Shown here one piece after another: positions 41,644 through 52,640 of a stretch of DNA of 64,000 bases. Position numbers and translations under genes: made by a program. The stretch's first letter is position 1. Every line of letters starts with the position of its first letter. This stretch comes from Brucella cytisi (lineage in GTDB: Bacteria; Pseudomonadota; Alphaproteobacteria; Rhizobiales; Rhizobiaceae). The stretch covers positions 434,001 to 498,000 of the forward strand of contig JAAVLQ010000003.1 of the NCBI GenBank assembly GCA_012103075.1, written 5' to 3'. The notes below the pieces were generated by a model that was given only the letters and a program-made list of their open reading frames with translations, had not been told where the DNA came from and made no database searches.

Positions 41644-43275
41644 ATGGGTCTGGCGATGGATCATATCCCTCTTCAAACGGTCATTCCGGACACAGCGACA
41701 GTACCCTCGATATGCGGGTACTGCCCAAAATTCTGGCACATCAGGCTGAGATACTGGGCGACAAGCCCTTTATCGAGATTTGCGGTCGCAAAGCCAGTTT
41801 TCACGATATGCACCGCATTTCGAACCAGCTCGCCAACGGGCTGCGTGCGCTTGGCGTCGAGCGTTCCGACCGCGTAGCGCTTTTGCTGCCCAATTGTTTC
41901 GAGTTTGTCGCGATCTGGTTTGCGGTTGCAAAACTGGGTGCCATAAGGGCCCCCAACAATCCAGACCTCAAAGGCGAACTGCTAAGCCACAATCTGAACA
42001 ATTGCGGCGCGAAGGTACTCGTCGTGGATGCGAAAAGGCTCAACGACCTCGCCGGGATCCGGGACCAGCTACCGCACATTGAAACAATCGTCCTGACAGA
42101 TACAGATACTGACACCGCGCGTGCAGCCGGTGTGATCATAAAGCACATTGTCACTTTCGATGAATGCATGACCCAACCGGACCAGTTCGAACATATTGAT
42201 ATCCATTATTCTGATCCGATGGCGATCCTCTATACGTCTGGCACGACCGGCCCCGCCAAGGGCGTTTTGATGTCGCATCATCATTGCTATTGCTGGAGCA
42301 TGGCGATGGCGCTCAATCTCGGATACACCGCCGCCGACAGCTATTTCTGCACACTGCCCCTTTTCCATACGGACGCGCAGATGTTCGGCATCTATCTGCC
42401 ACTCATCTTTGGAACACAGACCACGCTGGTTGAGAGCTTCAGCGCCTCGCGCTTTTGGGAACAGGTTCGCGCCAGCGGCGCCACAGCAACAAACCTGCTC
42501 GGCGCCATGGGTGTCATTCTGGCCCGGGCAGAACCCAGAGCCGACGATGGCGATAATCCTCTCCGGGTCTGTCAGTGCATTCCAATGGTACCTGATAAAT
42601 CCATGTTTGAGCGCCGCTTCGGCATGAATCGTCACCGGTTACGGCCAAACCGAAACCAGTTTCGTAACCCTCGATACGCCCGGCACGACCCGCGACGGTT
42701 CATGCGGAAAACCACATCCCGATTGGGAAGTGGAAATCGTCGATGAACACGATCGACCCGTTGCAGCTGGTGTGGTGGGAGAAATCGTCTCACGCCCGAA
42801 AAAGAACTGGAACATGTTCTCCGGATATTATCGGGCGGAAGCAAGAACCGTCCAGACGCTGCGCAATCTCTGGTACCATTCGGGCGATGCCGGCTATCAG
42901 GATGAAGACGGCTGGTTCTATTTCAAGCAACGCCTCAACGAAGCAATTCGGCGGCGTGGAGAGAATATTTCCGCCTTCGAAGTCGAGACAATTGCGGAGG
43001 CCCATAGTGACATCGTCGAGAGTGCCGCATTTGGTGTTCCCTCCGAATTTACTGAAGAAGACATCATGTTGGTGGCCATGCGCCGACCGGGATCCGCACT
43101 GACACCAGCCGAACTGGTGGAGCATTTTCGCGCCCGGGCGCCTCGCCATATGATCCCTCGTTACATCGACCTCATCGACGGGCCGCTGCCGCGGACCCCA
43201 ACGGAAAAGATTGCCCGCAGTGAGCTTAAGAAGACCGGAGTGACTGCGGAAACGTATGACCGTGGGACGCGTTGA
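41644..43275 (+). CDS. AMP-forming acyl-CoA ligase (frameshifted)
   Basis: ATP-dependent activation of a carboxylic acid to its CoA thioester. The start ATG at 41644 (or 41656) follows the crotonase stop by four bases. After a break near 41710 the main frame has the P-loop AILYTSGTTGPAKGVLMSHH and LPLFHTDAQMFGIYLPLIFG. Past a break near 42635 come GYGQTETSFVTLDTPG, YHSGDAGYQDEDGWFYFKQR and the catalytic Lys region PRTPTEKIARSELK. About 540 residues. In 2-hydroxyisobutyrate degradation a ligase of this kind feeds the mutase, so it probably supplies this mutase. The exact acid is not known. Confidence 0.87.
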
Positions 43276-43380
43276 CACGCGCCTCCCGGCCCAAAGGTCC
43301 CGAAAACAAGGGAAATCTGCGTGTGTGGGCAGCGCAGGAAGGGACAAAGTTTATGCCCGCGAATAAAATGGGAGACTTTC

Positions 43381-44497
43381 ATGAAACGGATACTGCTTCC
43401 AGCAATCAGTTTGTCAGTCGTACTTTCTCTGGCTGGCGCCGCCTCCGCCGATATCCCGGTCGGCGTAGCCGGTCCTATCACCGGCCCAAACGCCGCCTTT
43501 GGCGCCCAGTTTAAAAAGGGTGCTGAACAGGCAGCCAATGATATCAATGCGAAGGGTGGTGTACTCGGCCAAAAAATCAGAATCGAAATCGGCGACGACG
43601 TTTCGGATCCCAAGCAAGGTATCTCGGTTGCCAATAAATTTGCTGCCGACGGTGTCAAATACGTCATCGGACACTATAATTCCGGCGTTTCAATCCCTGC
43701 CTCGGAGGTCTATGCCGAGAATGGCATACTGGAATTTTCTCCGGCCTCCACCAATCCGCAATATACAGAACGCGAACTCTGGAACACATTCCGCACCTGC
43801 GGTCGCGATGATCAACAGGGCAAAGTTGCAGGCGACTATATTGCCGAGCATTTCAAGGACGCAAAATCGCTATCGTTCACGACAAGACACCTTACGGTGT
43901 CGGGCTCGTCGATGTCGCGAAAAAGGTACTGAACGATGCTGGCATCAAGGAAGTCCTCTATGAGGGCATCAACATGGGTGACAAGGACTTCTCAGCTCTT
44001 ATCAGCAAGATGAAGGAATCCGGCGTATCGCTGATTTATTTCGGCGGTCTCCACACGGAAGCCGGGCTGATCATGCGACAGTCTGCAGATCAGGGGCTTA
44101 AGGCCACCCTGTTTTCTGGAGATGGCATGGTTTCCAATGAGCTGGCCTCCATTGCGGGCGATGCGGTCATAGGCACGCTAAACACTTTTGCACCCGATCC
44201 ACGCAAAAACCCCGCAGCAAAAGATCTGGTTGAAAAATACCGCACCCGGGGCTTTGAGCCGGAAGCCTATACGCTATACTCTTACGCAGCCATGCAAATC
44301 ATTATGCAGGCCATCGAAAAACTTGGCTCTGCCGATGATGCCCAAAAAGTTGCCGAGACAATCAAGCAAGGTGGCCCCCGCCCACGGTAATCGGTCAGAT
44401 CAGCTATGATGGAAAAGGGGACATTACCGGGCCGGACTATGTTGTCTATGAATGGACCAAGGGCGAGAACGGCAAGCCAACCTACGGGGAAAAATAG
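43381..44497 (+). CDS. Branched-chain amino acid-type ABC substrate-binding protein, LivK family (frameshifted)
   Basis: Periplasmic binding protein. It has a signal peptide (MKRILLPAISLSVVLSLAGA, cut after ASA). The mature start IPVGVAGPITGPNAAFGAQF and FVIGHYNSGVS-type region (YVIGHYNSGVSIPASEVYAE) are typical of LivK. Breaks occur near 43865 and 44383. About 370 residues. It lies about 105 bases after the ligase gene with no permease or ATPase gene beside it. In this operon it may capture the amino or branched acid that the pathway consumes, sharing a transporter encoded elsewhere. Confidence 0.87.
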
Positions 44498-45225
44498 TCG
44501 GGAAGGCTATATTCTGCAGCATTGGAAAGGTCTCGACGGCTGGCACTCAGTGAGTAAAAAAAACACCACCGCAATGCCAGCCGTACGCCCTCAAATTCGG
44601 GATTAATCCGCCTTGGGCGTGAGGATTGGCTGCTGTCAATGTGACCGGCCTGATGTTCAGTCGTAACGCAGATAGCCCGATGTTCCTGCCGGGGATCAGG
44701 ATAAGAGAACAAACTTTGAGACGCATCGACCATGGCTTTGCGATACCCGCAAATAATTGTCTGGTATCTGCGGGTATCGGGCAGAGTGTCAGTGTCTGGT
44801 TTCGGAGAACAAGGCGGGAAAAGATAACGGCCCTTCGGGTGTCAGTCAGGTCCCGCCCGGTGGGTCATTCTCCTCAACAGGTCTTCAATGATATCAAACT
44901 TTCGCCCCGGGGAAACCGGTCATTTCTCGTGCCCGGTCGACAAGAGGGCAGAAGCAGCATATTCGGCTCTGTAATGGTTCTGGCGACCATCCCCGGCATC
45001 GCGCTATGCGCTCGTTAAGAACGTTTCGCGAGGTACGGGTAGCAGAGATCGCGGCTGGTCCCGACCGGAAAAGTCACAACCGCATTTCGGCGCCAGTTTA
45101 ACGTCACCCCCGAAGAATTCTGAAAAACCTGAAGACGAAGGCCTGCCTTTAATTCAGTCTCTTGTTGCCCGGCAAGATCCTATAAAATCAACGTCAAGTT
45201 TGCGCATACCGATCCATCGCGTATT
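44498..45225. pseudogene. Low-coding stretch with a possible AraC-type HTH remnant
   Basis: From 45030 to 45125 on the plus strand, split between two frames, the sequence reads VAEIAAG, then SH, then TAFRRQFNVTPEEF. This is the end of an AraC-family DNA-binding domain. Upstream there is no recognisable first HTH or effector domain, so I consider it a fragment or decayed gene. The remainder of the region shows no supported gene. Confidence 0.35.
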
Positions 45226-45707
45226 GTGTTGGAAAACGAACCTTCACGCGGTGTCATCATGGGCAGAAAACCATCGTCGAGGATAAAAGATTACGTTGCA
45301 GCTCTACCGTTAAGACACGGATTACGTATACTCGAAGTTGGCTGTGGTCCGGGGCCGCTGCGCGTGAGGTACTGTCGAGGATCGGCAGCGGCACAGTCGT
45401 CGCAATTGATCGCTCATCCAAAGCAATCCGCATGATCGAACAATTGGCGAAGACGGACATCGAGAAGGGTCGGCTTGTCGTGCACAATGTTGCGATCGAG
45501 AATTATCATCTGAAGAGTGGTGAAGAGCCTTTCGATCTCGCTTTTGCCATGCGCGTCGGTGCTTTGGATGGCAGACACCCCGAGATCGAGAAACTGGCCA
45601 TGATGCGGTTAAAGGCGGTGCTGAAACCTGATGGATTTCTGTTCATCGACGATCGCAAACCGATCAGAGGCGACGATATTGACGTCTCCACGGAGTTCTC
45701 ACTTTGA
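45226..45707 (+). CDS. Class I SAM-dependent methyltransferase (frameshifted)
   Basis: Small methyltransferase. The start is GTG at 45226 or ATG at 45259. Motif I is RILEVGCGPG. The frame breaks near 45360 and resumes with SRIGSGTVVAIDRSSKAIRM, giving the acidic motif II. Motif III/IV is PFDLAFAMRVGALDGRHPEI, and LKPDGFLFIDD follows. About 160 residues, short but complete in the core. It is isolated between a low-coding stretch and a TetR regulator. The substrate is unknown. Confidence 0.75.
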
Positions 45708-45956
45708 GCGCAAAACTTCCTCCTGAATGATCTGCGCCTACCAGTAACGACAATTACCCCTTGCTACCGTTAAACGTTCTCCCGACTTTGCTCACCGAAC
45801 GGTCGGGGAAGCGATGAATCCTGCACGAGACTGAAAATAGAACTGAAGCTCGCGAAACACCACCACGATGCCCGTGCGGTCCTCCTGCAAAGTAGCGCGT
45901 TTTGAGTGAATCGAGCAGTCATGCCGGCGCTGAAGTTTCGTAACGTTCATCCAGCA

Positions 45957-46534
45957 TCAGCTTCTGGCGACCATCGCAATGATGATTTCGTAGAGCTCGG
46001 ACTGGGCCTGACTGACACTGATTTCTCCGATTGCCGCGGCTTGGGACAATGCATCAGCCGCACCCAGCATTGCCCAGAAGCCAGATTGCTGAATCCCGTT
46101 CGGCCCTGTGAATGAAAGCAGAGCATTCCGGCATTTCCCGATGAACACCAACCGGTAGTTATGTTTAACGGTCTCAAGTTCCGGAGAGCCGGCAAGGCCA
46201 GCCAGAATTCCCGGAATCTCGCGACCCTGAGCCAACACACACTCGATATACGACACTGCGATGACACTTGCAGTACCTTCCAGCGTCATTTTCCGTGAAG
46301 CAAGTGCGGTGTCGATTAATGCCGTCTGACGCTCGTCAAAGTCCCGGTAAAGCGCAGTCAACAGACCATTGCGCGTACCAAAATGATCATAAATCACCGG
46401 CTTGGTCACACAGGCTTCAACGGCGGGCGTGGCAGGGTCAATGCATCAGTGCCTTCCTCACGCGCGAGCCGCCACGCCACATCCAGTAGCTGGCGCTGGC
46501 GCTGTTCACGGGTCATACGCATCCTTTTATCCAT
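45957..46534 (-). CDS. TetR-family regulator (one frameshift)
   Basis: The N-terminus reads MTREQRQRQLLDVAWRLARE and EEGTDALTL. A break near 46425 separates it from the recognition helix CVTKPVIYDHFGTRNGLLTA. The C-terminal ligand domain follows (ALIDTALASRKMTLEGTASV). About 190 residues. Starts at 46534, 46522 or 46516 are possible. It is divergent from the MFS exporter with about 157 bases between them, the classic arrangement for a repressor of a drug efflux gene. Ligand unknown. Confidence 0.87.
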
Positions 46535-46690
46535 GTGCAGTGACCGACCATATACGGTTGACATTCCTATATACCAAAAGTAACTTACCTAAAGTATATA
46601 CGACCTGACCCACAAACACAACCGCCCGCCGAACCATGTCCGGCGACTGGAACGGCGCGCCTGCCCGCCGCCCACAGAGGACTTAACCCA
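46535..46690. promoter_or_regulatory. Divergent tetR/MFS promoter region
   Basis: On the plus strand TTGACA at 46558-46563 and TAACTT at 46581-46586 are separated by exactly 17 bases, a good promoter for the exporter. The segment around it is rich in TATA-like repeats (GTATAT and TATATAC), some overlapping the promoter, where the TetR protein would bind. I cannot define a single clean operator. Confidence 0.5.
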
Positions 46691-48154
46691 ATGACCGAAG
46701 TCGCAATCCCCGTACCTGCATACCGAAATCCGTGGCTGGGCCTCCCGCCATACTGCCACTTGTTCTGCTTGTTGCAATGGATGCTTCAATTCTTTACCTC
46801 GCTATGCCGCACGTGACGTCTGCACTCACTCCGACAGCCGAACAGGCGCTGTGGATTCTGGATATTTACGGCTTCGTAGTGGGTTCATTGCTGATTACCT
46901 TCGGTAGTATCGGTGATCGTTATGGACGCCTCCGGCTCATCATGAGTGGTGCAATCGTCTTTGGCGCCGGATCGCTGGGAGCAGCTTATGCCCAGTCTCC
47001 CTCGATGCTGATCATGGCACGCGCACTCATGGGACTGGGCGGTGCAACACTTCTGCCTTCTGCTCTGGCCCTCGTCAGTGCCCTTTTTACCGATACACGT
47101 CAGAGAGCACGAGCTATAGGCGTTTTCGCCGCGACCTTCGCAGCTGGCTTCGCCATAGGTCCTTTGATTGGAGGTATATTGCTCCGGCATTTCGATTGGG
47201 GCGTCGTATTCCTCGTTAATATCCCTGTTGTACTCACCTTTCTTGTCCTCGCCCCGATATTATTGCGGGAAGTTCGCTCAAGTGCTCTGGCCGGCTGGAT
47301 TTGCTTAGTCTTTGGTTGTCGTTCACCGGCATTCTGCTGTTCACATGGTCGATCAAAGCCACGGCCGCCGAGGGCTTCACCGCCCTTCAGACCGGAGCCG
47401 GCATCATAGGCATTATCGCGCTGGGCCTGTTCTTGCGCCGACAAACCCGCATCCTTGACCCTCTTCTCGATATCAGCCTTTTTCAGGACCCCGTCTTTTC
47501 GATCGCGATCCTGACCGGTTTATTATCGCTTCTTGTTTGGTCCGCTGCCGGCTTCCTGTCTGGCATCTATCTCCAATCGGTACTCGGCTTCGATGTATTC
47601 ACAACAGCGATGCTCATGCTGCCGGGGCCCTCGTCCTTACCGCAACTTGCGTAGGCACTGCTGTAATCGTTGAGTTACTCGGTCGGAAGGTCGCCCTCGT
47701 TTCGACACATCTGCTCATCAGTGCTGGCGCTTTCATGTTACTGTTTACCGGAACTCAGACCGGAGCCGTCGCATTCATTGCATCGACGATCGTCGCGGGT
47801 GTCGGTTACGGACTGTCATTCAGCCTCGTCGCCGAAGTCGCAGTGTCCGCCGTTCCCGTCCAGCGCGCCGGCGCAGCCGGGTCGATTGCGGAAACCAGTA
47901 ACGAACTCGGTAACGCGCTCGGCATCGCTCTCCTCGGCTCCCCGGCTGCACTCGGTTTTCGACTTCTCGGTCCCGGTGTTGCCGCCACTCTCGACGAAAC
48001 TATCAATCATACCGGTATATCCGCTCAAGCCGTTGAACAGGCCCGGGAAGCTTTCGTTACCGGTTTGCATATTGCAGTGGGAACAGGCGGTATGCTGATG
48101 TTGATTGTCGGCATTGCGGCGTGGGTTTTCTTGCCGACAGATCTGTCCGAATAG
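46691..48154 (+). CDS. MFS multidrug exporter, DHA2 family with about 14 helices (frameshifted)
   Basis: Proton-driven drug efflux pump of the EmrB/QacA/SmvA type. It starts MTEVAIPVPAYRNPWLGLPP. The first helix contains VAMDASILYLAMP, matching the D1 motif of DHA2 transporters. Motif A is GSIGDRYGRLRLI, and motif C is FAATFAAGFAIGPLIGGILL. The second half continues after breaks near 47290 and 47630, ending WVFLPTDLSE. About 485 residues. Regulated by the divergent TetR protein, by analogy. QacA/SmvA members export quaternary ammonium compounds and dyes; the substrate here is unknown. Confidence 0.87.
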
Positions 48155-48476
48155 CCATGCGGGGCAATCGACATGTTTGGCCGATTCAGACAAACATACA
48201 GCCGTGAAAACTTTGGTCAGAGGGTGGGAAGACGCTTGTTGTATCGTTGTCTCGTCCCACCCGCCATAGCGAGTAAAAGGCACAATTTTTTACAGGCCTT
48301 CCCCTTTTTCGCAGGCGATCCATTTGGATTTTTCCTCACCCTGTTGTGGGGCTATCGTGTGATCGAAAATCAAACTGGCACGGTCAAATGTGGAAACACG
48401 GACGAAGTCATAACAAAGCGTATTGCTTCGACAATTGTCCGTCACCGGCACTTGCACGGATTATCGGTGGCTATCG
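48155..48476 (+). other. Region before sctL, possible small frameshifted gene
   Basis: One plus-strand frame ending in TGA at 48478-48480 reads AYCFDNCPSPALARIIGGYR and overlaps the sctL ATG by ATGA, as do other genes of this locus. Upstream of about 48270 the reading is unconvincing, and no family is recognisable. It may be a small type III gene whose frame is broken, or simply the operon leader. Confidence 0.3.
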
Positions 48477-49100
48477 ATGACTTCGCGTCCGGATTCCGTC
48501 AATCTCCCCAATCGCCCGACGGGACGCATTATCAAGGCATCATCGGCTCGGGTATGGCTGGAAGGTTACAGTCTTCTCGAGAGCGCTAAAGTTGCAGCAG
48601 AGAACCAGCAAACAGCTTCCCGTAAGGCCTATGGCGCCAGTTTCGCACAGGGCTATGAAGACGGGTACAGCGAGGGTCGGACAGAAGCAACACGGCTGGT
48701 CCATACTACTACGGCCAGAATTGATCGATATCTTGGTTCCCTTGAAAAGGAAATCACCGGCGTCGCTCTCGATATTGTCAGGCGTGTACTCGGTACGTTC
48801 GATACAGGCGACCTGCTGGCCCGGGCAGCTCGTCAGGCATTGATGGATTTGCGTCGTTCAAAATACGTAAGGATTTCCGTTCACCCGAGTATGGAGCAGA
48901 CCGTGCGTCGTGACCGGCGGACCTGATGGCGAACGAAGAGATACCGCTTGAAATTCACGGTGACCCTGAACTGTCGGTCGACGCGTGCATTCTCTCCTCC
49001 GATCTTGCAGTGATCGACGCCACGCTCAAGGTCCAGCTGGAAGCAATACGCACCAGTCTTCAGACAGTTGATGCAACGTCTATCGAAACGGGGCATGAAT
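48477..49100 (+). CDS. sctL: Type III secretion stator protein SctL (YscL/FliH-like; frameshifted)
   Basis: Cytoplasmic partner and regulator of the SctN ATPase, linking it to the C-ring. The start ATG at 48477 gives MTSRPDSVNLPNRPTGRIIK. The helical middle, rich in Ala, Gly and Glu (AYGASFAQGYEDGYSEGRTE), is the FliH/SctL stalk. The C-terminal domain has VALDIVRRVLGTFDTGDLLA and KYVRISVHPSME. A break near 48915 leads to EIPLEIHGDPELSVDACILS and ATLKVQLEAIRTSLQ. About 207 residues. Its TGA overlaps the sctN ATG (ATGA). Confidence 0.85.
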
Positions 49101-50438
49101 GAACGAGACAGACACCAAACTTGCTTCCATAATCCCTCGACTGCGTGGAGGATTGACAGAAAACAGGGTTTCACGGCCCAGTCGCGGTCGGGTGCGCGAG
49201 ATCACGGGGCTTATGATCAGCGCCTCGCTTGACGAAGCACGCATGGGTGAGATCTGCGATCTGGTTGATCCCAAATCAGGCCAGCGGGGAAAAGCTGAAG
49301 TGGTCGGACTAAGGGACGACACTGCAATTCTGCTTCCTTTGGGCGATATCGAGAATTTATCCAATCTCACGGAGGTCATCCCGACGCGAACTGTACAACG
49401 AGTACGCGTCGGAGCCGGCCTTCTCGGTCGGGTCATCGATTCTCTGGGAAATCCTATCGATGGCGCACCGCTGGATCCTGACGACGACTGGTACTCTTAT
49501 CCTGTCATGGCCCAACCGCCTGAGCCTATGCAAAGGAAGCTGATCTCGGAACCCATCCACTTCGGTGTGCGGGCAATCGACGGAATGCTCACGTGTGCGA
49601 AGGGTCAGCGCATCGGTCTGTTTGGCGCACCCGGTGTTGGAAAATCACTCCTTCTGGCGGATATCGTTGAAGGCAGCAGTGCAGACGTGACTGTAGTCGC
49701 TCTCATCGGAGAACGTGGCCGGGAAGTGCGCGAATTCATGGAGCATCATCTTGGTACAGTATCACGACAGCGTTGCGTGGTGGTCGCAGCGACATCTGAT
49801 CGACCCGGTATAGAACGCGTCAAGGCAGCCCATACCGCGACAACAATCGCAGAGTATTTCGCGACGGGGGGCAAACATGTTCTGCTGGCAGTCGACAACA
49901 TCACACGCTTTGCGCGAGCCCAGCGTGAGATTGGACTGGCTGCCGGAGAACCGCCCACGAGACGTGGTTTCCCGCCCTCTTTCTTTGCTGCGCTGCCTCG
50001 CTTGCTTGAACGGGCCGGCCCCGGATCGAGCGGCTCGATTACCGGACTTTATAACGTACTCATGGAGGGCGACGGTAATCAGGACCCTGTCGTTGAAGAA
50101 GTCCGGGCCTTGCTTGATGGCCACATCTTTCTTTCTGCAGATCTTGCACAGCGCAACCACTTTCCCGCGATTGACGTCGTGCGCTCCAACAGTCGACTGA
50201 TGTCGAACGTCATTGACGATGAGCATCGTGCTGCGGCAGCGCAGATCAGGCGGCTGCTTGCAAGATACCGGGAGACGGAGCTCCTCGTCCGTATCGGCGA
50301 ATACGAACATGGTGCTGATGCACTAACCGACGAAGCCATTGCAAAGATCGACAGGATCAACGACTTCCTCCAGCAAAACAACCAATGCGTGCGCCAATGG
50401 AAGAGACCTTGCGTCTGATGCGAGGGTTAACGAATTGA
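49099..50438 (+). CDS. sctN: Type III secretion ATPase SctN
   Basis: Hexameric ATPase that unfolds effectors and releases chaperones at the export gate. Nearly intact, about 445 residues. Walker A is FGAPGVGKSLL, the conserved loop is GERGREVREFMEHHL and Walker B is HVLLAVDNITRFARAQREIG. FPPSFFAALPRLLERAG and MEGDGNQDP are also typical. An indel near 50394 changes the last residues; the corrected end reads PMEETLRLMRGLTN and stops at 50436-50438, overlapping the sctO start. SctN is favoured over FliI by the surrounding sct genes. Confidence 0.95.
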
Positions 50439-50876
50439 ACCGGGCAAAAACAAGGCCATTCTCAAACATCTGCGCGAGATTCGCCAGTTCCGTGAAACGG
50501 GGCCGGCAACCATCTTGGGCGCGCACGGGATCTTGCCCGTCAAGCGGAAGCCGACACGCGCGAAAAAGCGGAACTTCGCCTCAAACACAGTGCCGAAGCT
50601 GCAATGATCGAGAAAGAGATACTGGCAACGATGGCCGGTAAAACGATAACCATGTCCTCTCTGCATTATCTGGAAGCTTTTCAGCAACGTACCGCAGCAG
50701 TCGGAGCAGACCACAGAAATGAAGAAGCTGCAGCACAATCATCCCTCGATCAGGCAAATAGAAAACTGGATGATGAGCAGGACCGGTTCAGAAAGGTGCA
50801 GGCTTCAAAAATGAAACTCGAGGAGCTGATCGATCAACTGAACAAGTCCGCTGATATTGACGGATGGTCAGTCTGA
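50435..50876 (+). CDS. sctO: Type III secretion stalk protein SctO (YscO/FliJ-like; frameshifted)
   Basis: Coiled-coil stalk that sits in the SctN hexamer and couples it to SctV. Frames joined over breaks near 50450 and 50510 read NKAILKHLREIRQFRETGAA, then ARQAEADTREKAELRLKHSA. The long second helix ends KVQASKMKLEELIDQLNKSA. About 147 residues, almost wholly helical, as in YscO. TTG at 50435 overlapping the sctN stop is the likely start. The stop is directly followed by the sctQ ATG. Sequence conservation in this family is low, so position and coiled-coil form carry the call. Confidence 0.7.
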
Positions 50877-51985
50877 ATGGTCGCAGTGCTGGCAAACACA
50901 AAACAAGGGGCAAGCCCGCGACAAACCACCAAACGTATCGGCAACAAGTCGCGCCCGGTCGTTGAGCCTTTGCACTTGCCTGAAATACCCGTCCAGCATA
51001 TCGACGCGGTTAACGCACTCAATCGGCGACGGGGCCCGTTTCATTTTCAGTAGTGGACCGGGTATTTACACTTGGCCCGGTCAGCTATCCGCCGGACATA
51101 CGCCGGGACGTCGCTGTGACGCTGACCACCCCGCACGGTCCGGCGACGCTTTATGTCCCGGGTGTGTTACTTGATGCATGGCTGGAACAGTCTGATCCAG
51201 CGACAGGTTTCCAGAATTTGCAGCCGGCAGAGCAGGCACTCCTGCTAGAAGCGCTTTTCGATAAGGAATTGAACTGGATCGAAAAAGAACTGAACAGCAC
51301 AGTTGAGTTTCTCGAAGTCCGGCGTACTCCCGATAAAAACATTGGCTCACTCCTGCCCACCGTGACGGCAATATCAGACTGCGGCAGGGACGTAGCACTT
51401 GCCACCGGTAGCGATCAGCTTGCACAAAAGCTGGCACAGCTGCTCGATCACGCAGCCGACAAAGCCTCCCTTTTTGCAACATCGGTGCCGGTTGCAGTGC
51501 GCATTCTCTACGGAGCGACCACCATTGCGCTCGGCGAGATGAAGGAACTGGAGCGCGACGATGTCATTCTGCCGGCTGACAGCGAATTCCATGGAAGCCG
51601 GTCCTGTTGTCTGATCGGTGACCGAATGGCTGCTCCCGTTTCGCCTGTAGATGGTGGCTGGCGCATGGACGATCACTTCCTCCCTTTAACCGGATCTGAA
51701 TGGGATTTCGACATGGCGACAGAACATGCGACAGATAACAGCGATGACGACAGGGTTGCAAACCCGGCCGATATACCCGTTACACTCGTGTTCGAGGCAG
51801 GGCGTATCGCGCTTCCCCTCGCAGAAATCCAACGTCTCGATACCGGAAGTCTGATCCCGCTTGATGCTCCCGTTGACAGCGGAGTGGCTATCTTTGCGAA
51901 TGGCAAACGTGTCGGTAACGGTGAACTCATCAAGCTGGGTGAAAAACTTGGCATTCGTGTTGTGAATATTTTCGACAATGATTGA
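50877..51985 (+). CDS. sctQ: Type III secretion C-ring protein SctQ (one frameshift)
   Basis: Forms the cytoplasmic sorting platform. The N-terminal part reads MVAVLANTKQGASPRQTTKR and HIDAVNALNRRRGPFHF. After a break near 51048 comes DRVFTLGPVSYPPDIRRDVA and the rest in one frame. The C-terminal SPOA domain is clear: IPVTLVFEAGRIALPLAEIQ, followed by GVAIFANGKRVGNGELIKLG and EKLGIRVVNIF. About 368 residues. The ATG follows the sctO stop immediately, and the end overlaps sctR by eight bases. An internal SctQ-C start is possible, but I cannot single one out. Confidence 0.87.
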
Positions 51986-52631
51986 AACGCAACAAAATCT
52001 CCTTCCGCTCATTGCTGTTATAGGAATTGTTGGCCTCCTGCCTCTGGCGGTGGTCACCATGACCGGCTTCCTCAAAATATCAGTAGTGCTGTTTCTGGTG
52101 CGTAATGCTCTGGGCATACAGCAGATGCCCCCAAATCTGGTTCTGTACGGAATCGCCCCGGTGCTGACCGTGTTCGTCACCACACCAATGCTGACAGAAA
52201 TCCAACGAACGCTTGTGGAAGGACAGGCCAAATTCGATACGGCAGACGACATCGTACGAAGCGCCGAGCTCGTGCGCGAACCCATCAAGCGACAACTTGT
52301 GCGTTTCACCAAACCGGAAGAACGTAGCTTTTTTCAAAGTGCAACGCAGCGGTTGTGGCCCGATGCCAAGCAACACAATGTGCGCGACGACGATCTGTCT
52401 ATTCTCATACCCGCTTTTGTTGCAAGCGAGTTGACACGCGCATTCGAGATCGGGCTTCTGCTCTATCTGCCATTCCCGGTGATTGATCTGGTCGTCGCCA
52501 ATATCCTTATGACGCTAGGCATGATAATGGTTTCACCGGTCCTTATATCTATTCCACTGAAACTCTTCCTGTTTGTTGCAATCGATGGATGGTCGCGCCT
52601 GATGCACGGCCTTATCCTGAGCTATTCGTGA
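51978..52631 (+). CDS. sctR: Type III export apparatus protein SctR
   Basis: Core inner-membrane export gate subunit (FliP family). Intact, 217 residues. The first helices include LPLAVVTMTGFLKISVVLFL and RNALGIQQMPPNLVLYGIAP, both highly conserved in SctR. The C-terminal part has LIPAFVASELTRAFEIGLLL and LPFPVIDLVVANILMTLGMI, then SPVLISIPLKLFLFVAIDGW. It overlaps sctQ and precedes sctS by nine bases. Confidence 0.96.
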   Translation: MIETQQNLLPLIAVIGIVGLLPLAVVTMTGFLKISVVLFLVRNALGIQQMPPNLVLYGIAPVLTVFVTTPMLTEIQRTLVEGQAKFDTADDIVRSAELVREPIKRQLVRFTKPEERSFFQSATQRLWPDAKQHNVRDDDLSILIPAFVASELTRAFEIGLLLYLPFPVIDLVVANILMTLGMIMVSPVLISIPLKLFLFVAIDGWSRLMHGLILSYS

Positions 52632-52640
52632 AGAGGTCTT

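Noticed and set aside
42069..42635. A 188-codon minus-strand open frame
   Set aside because: It is antisense to the acyl-CoA ligase, whose adenylation motifs are unmistakable.
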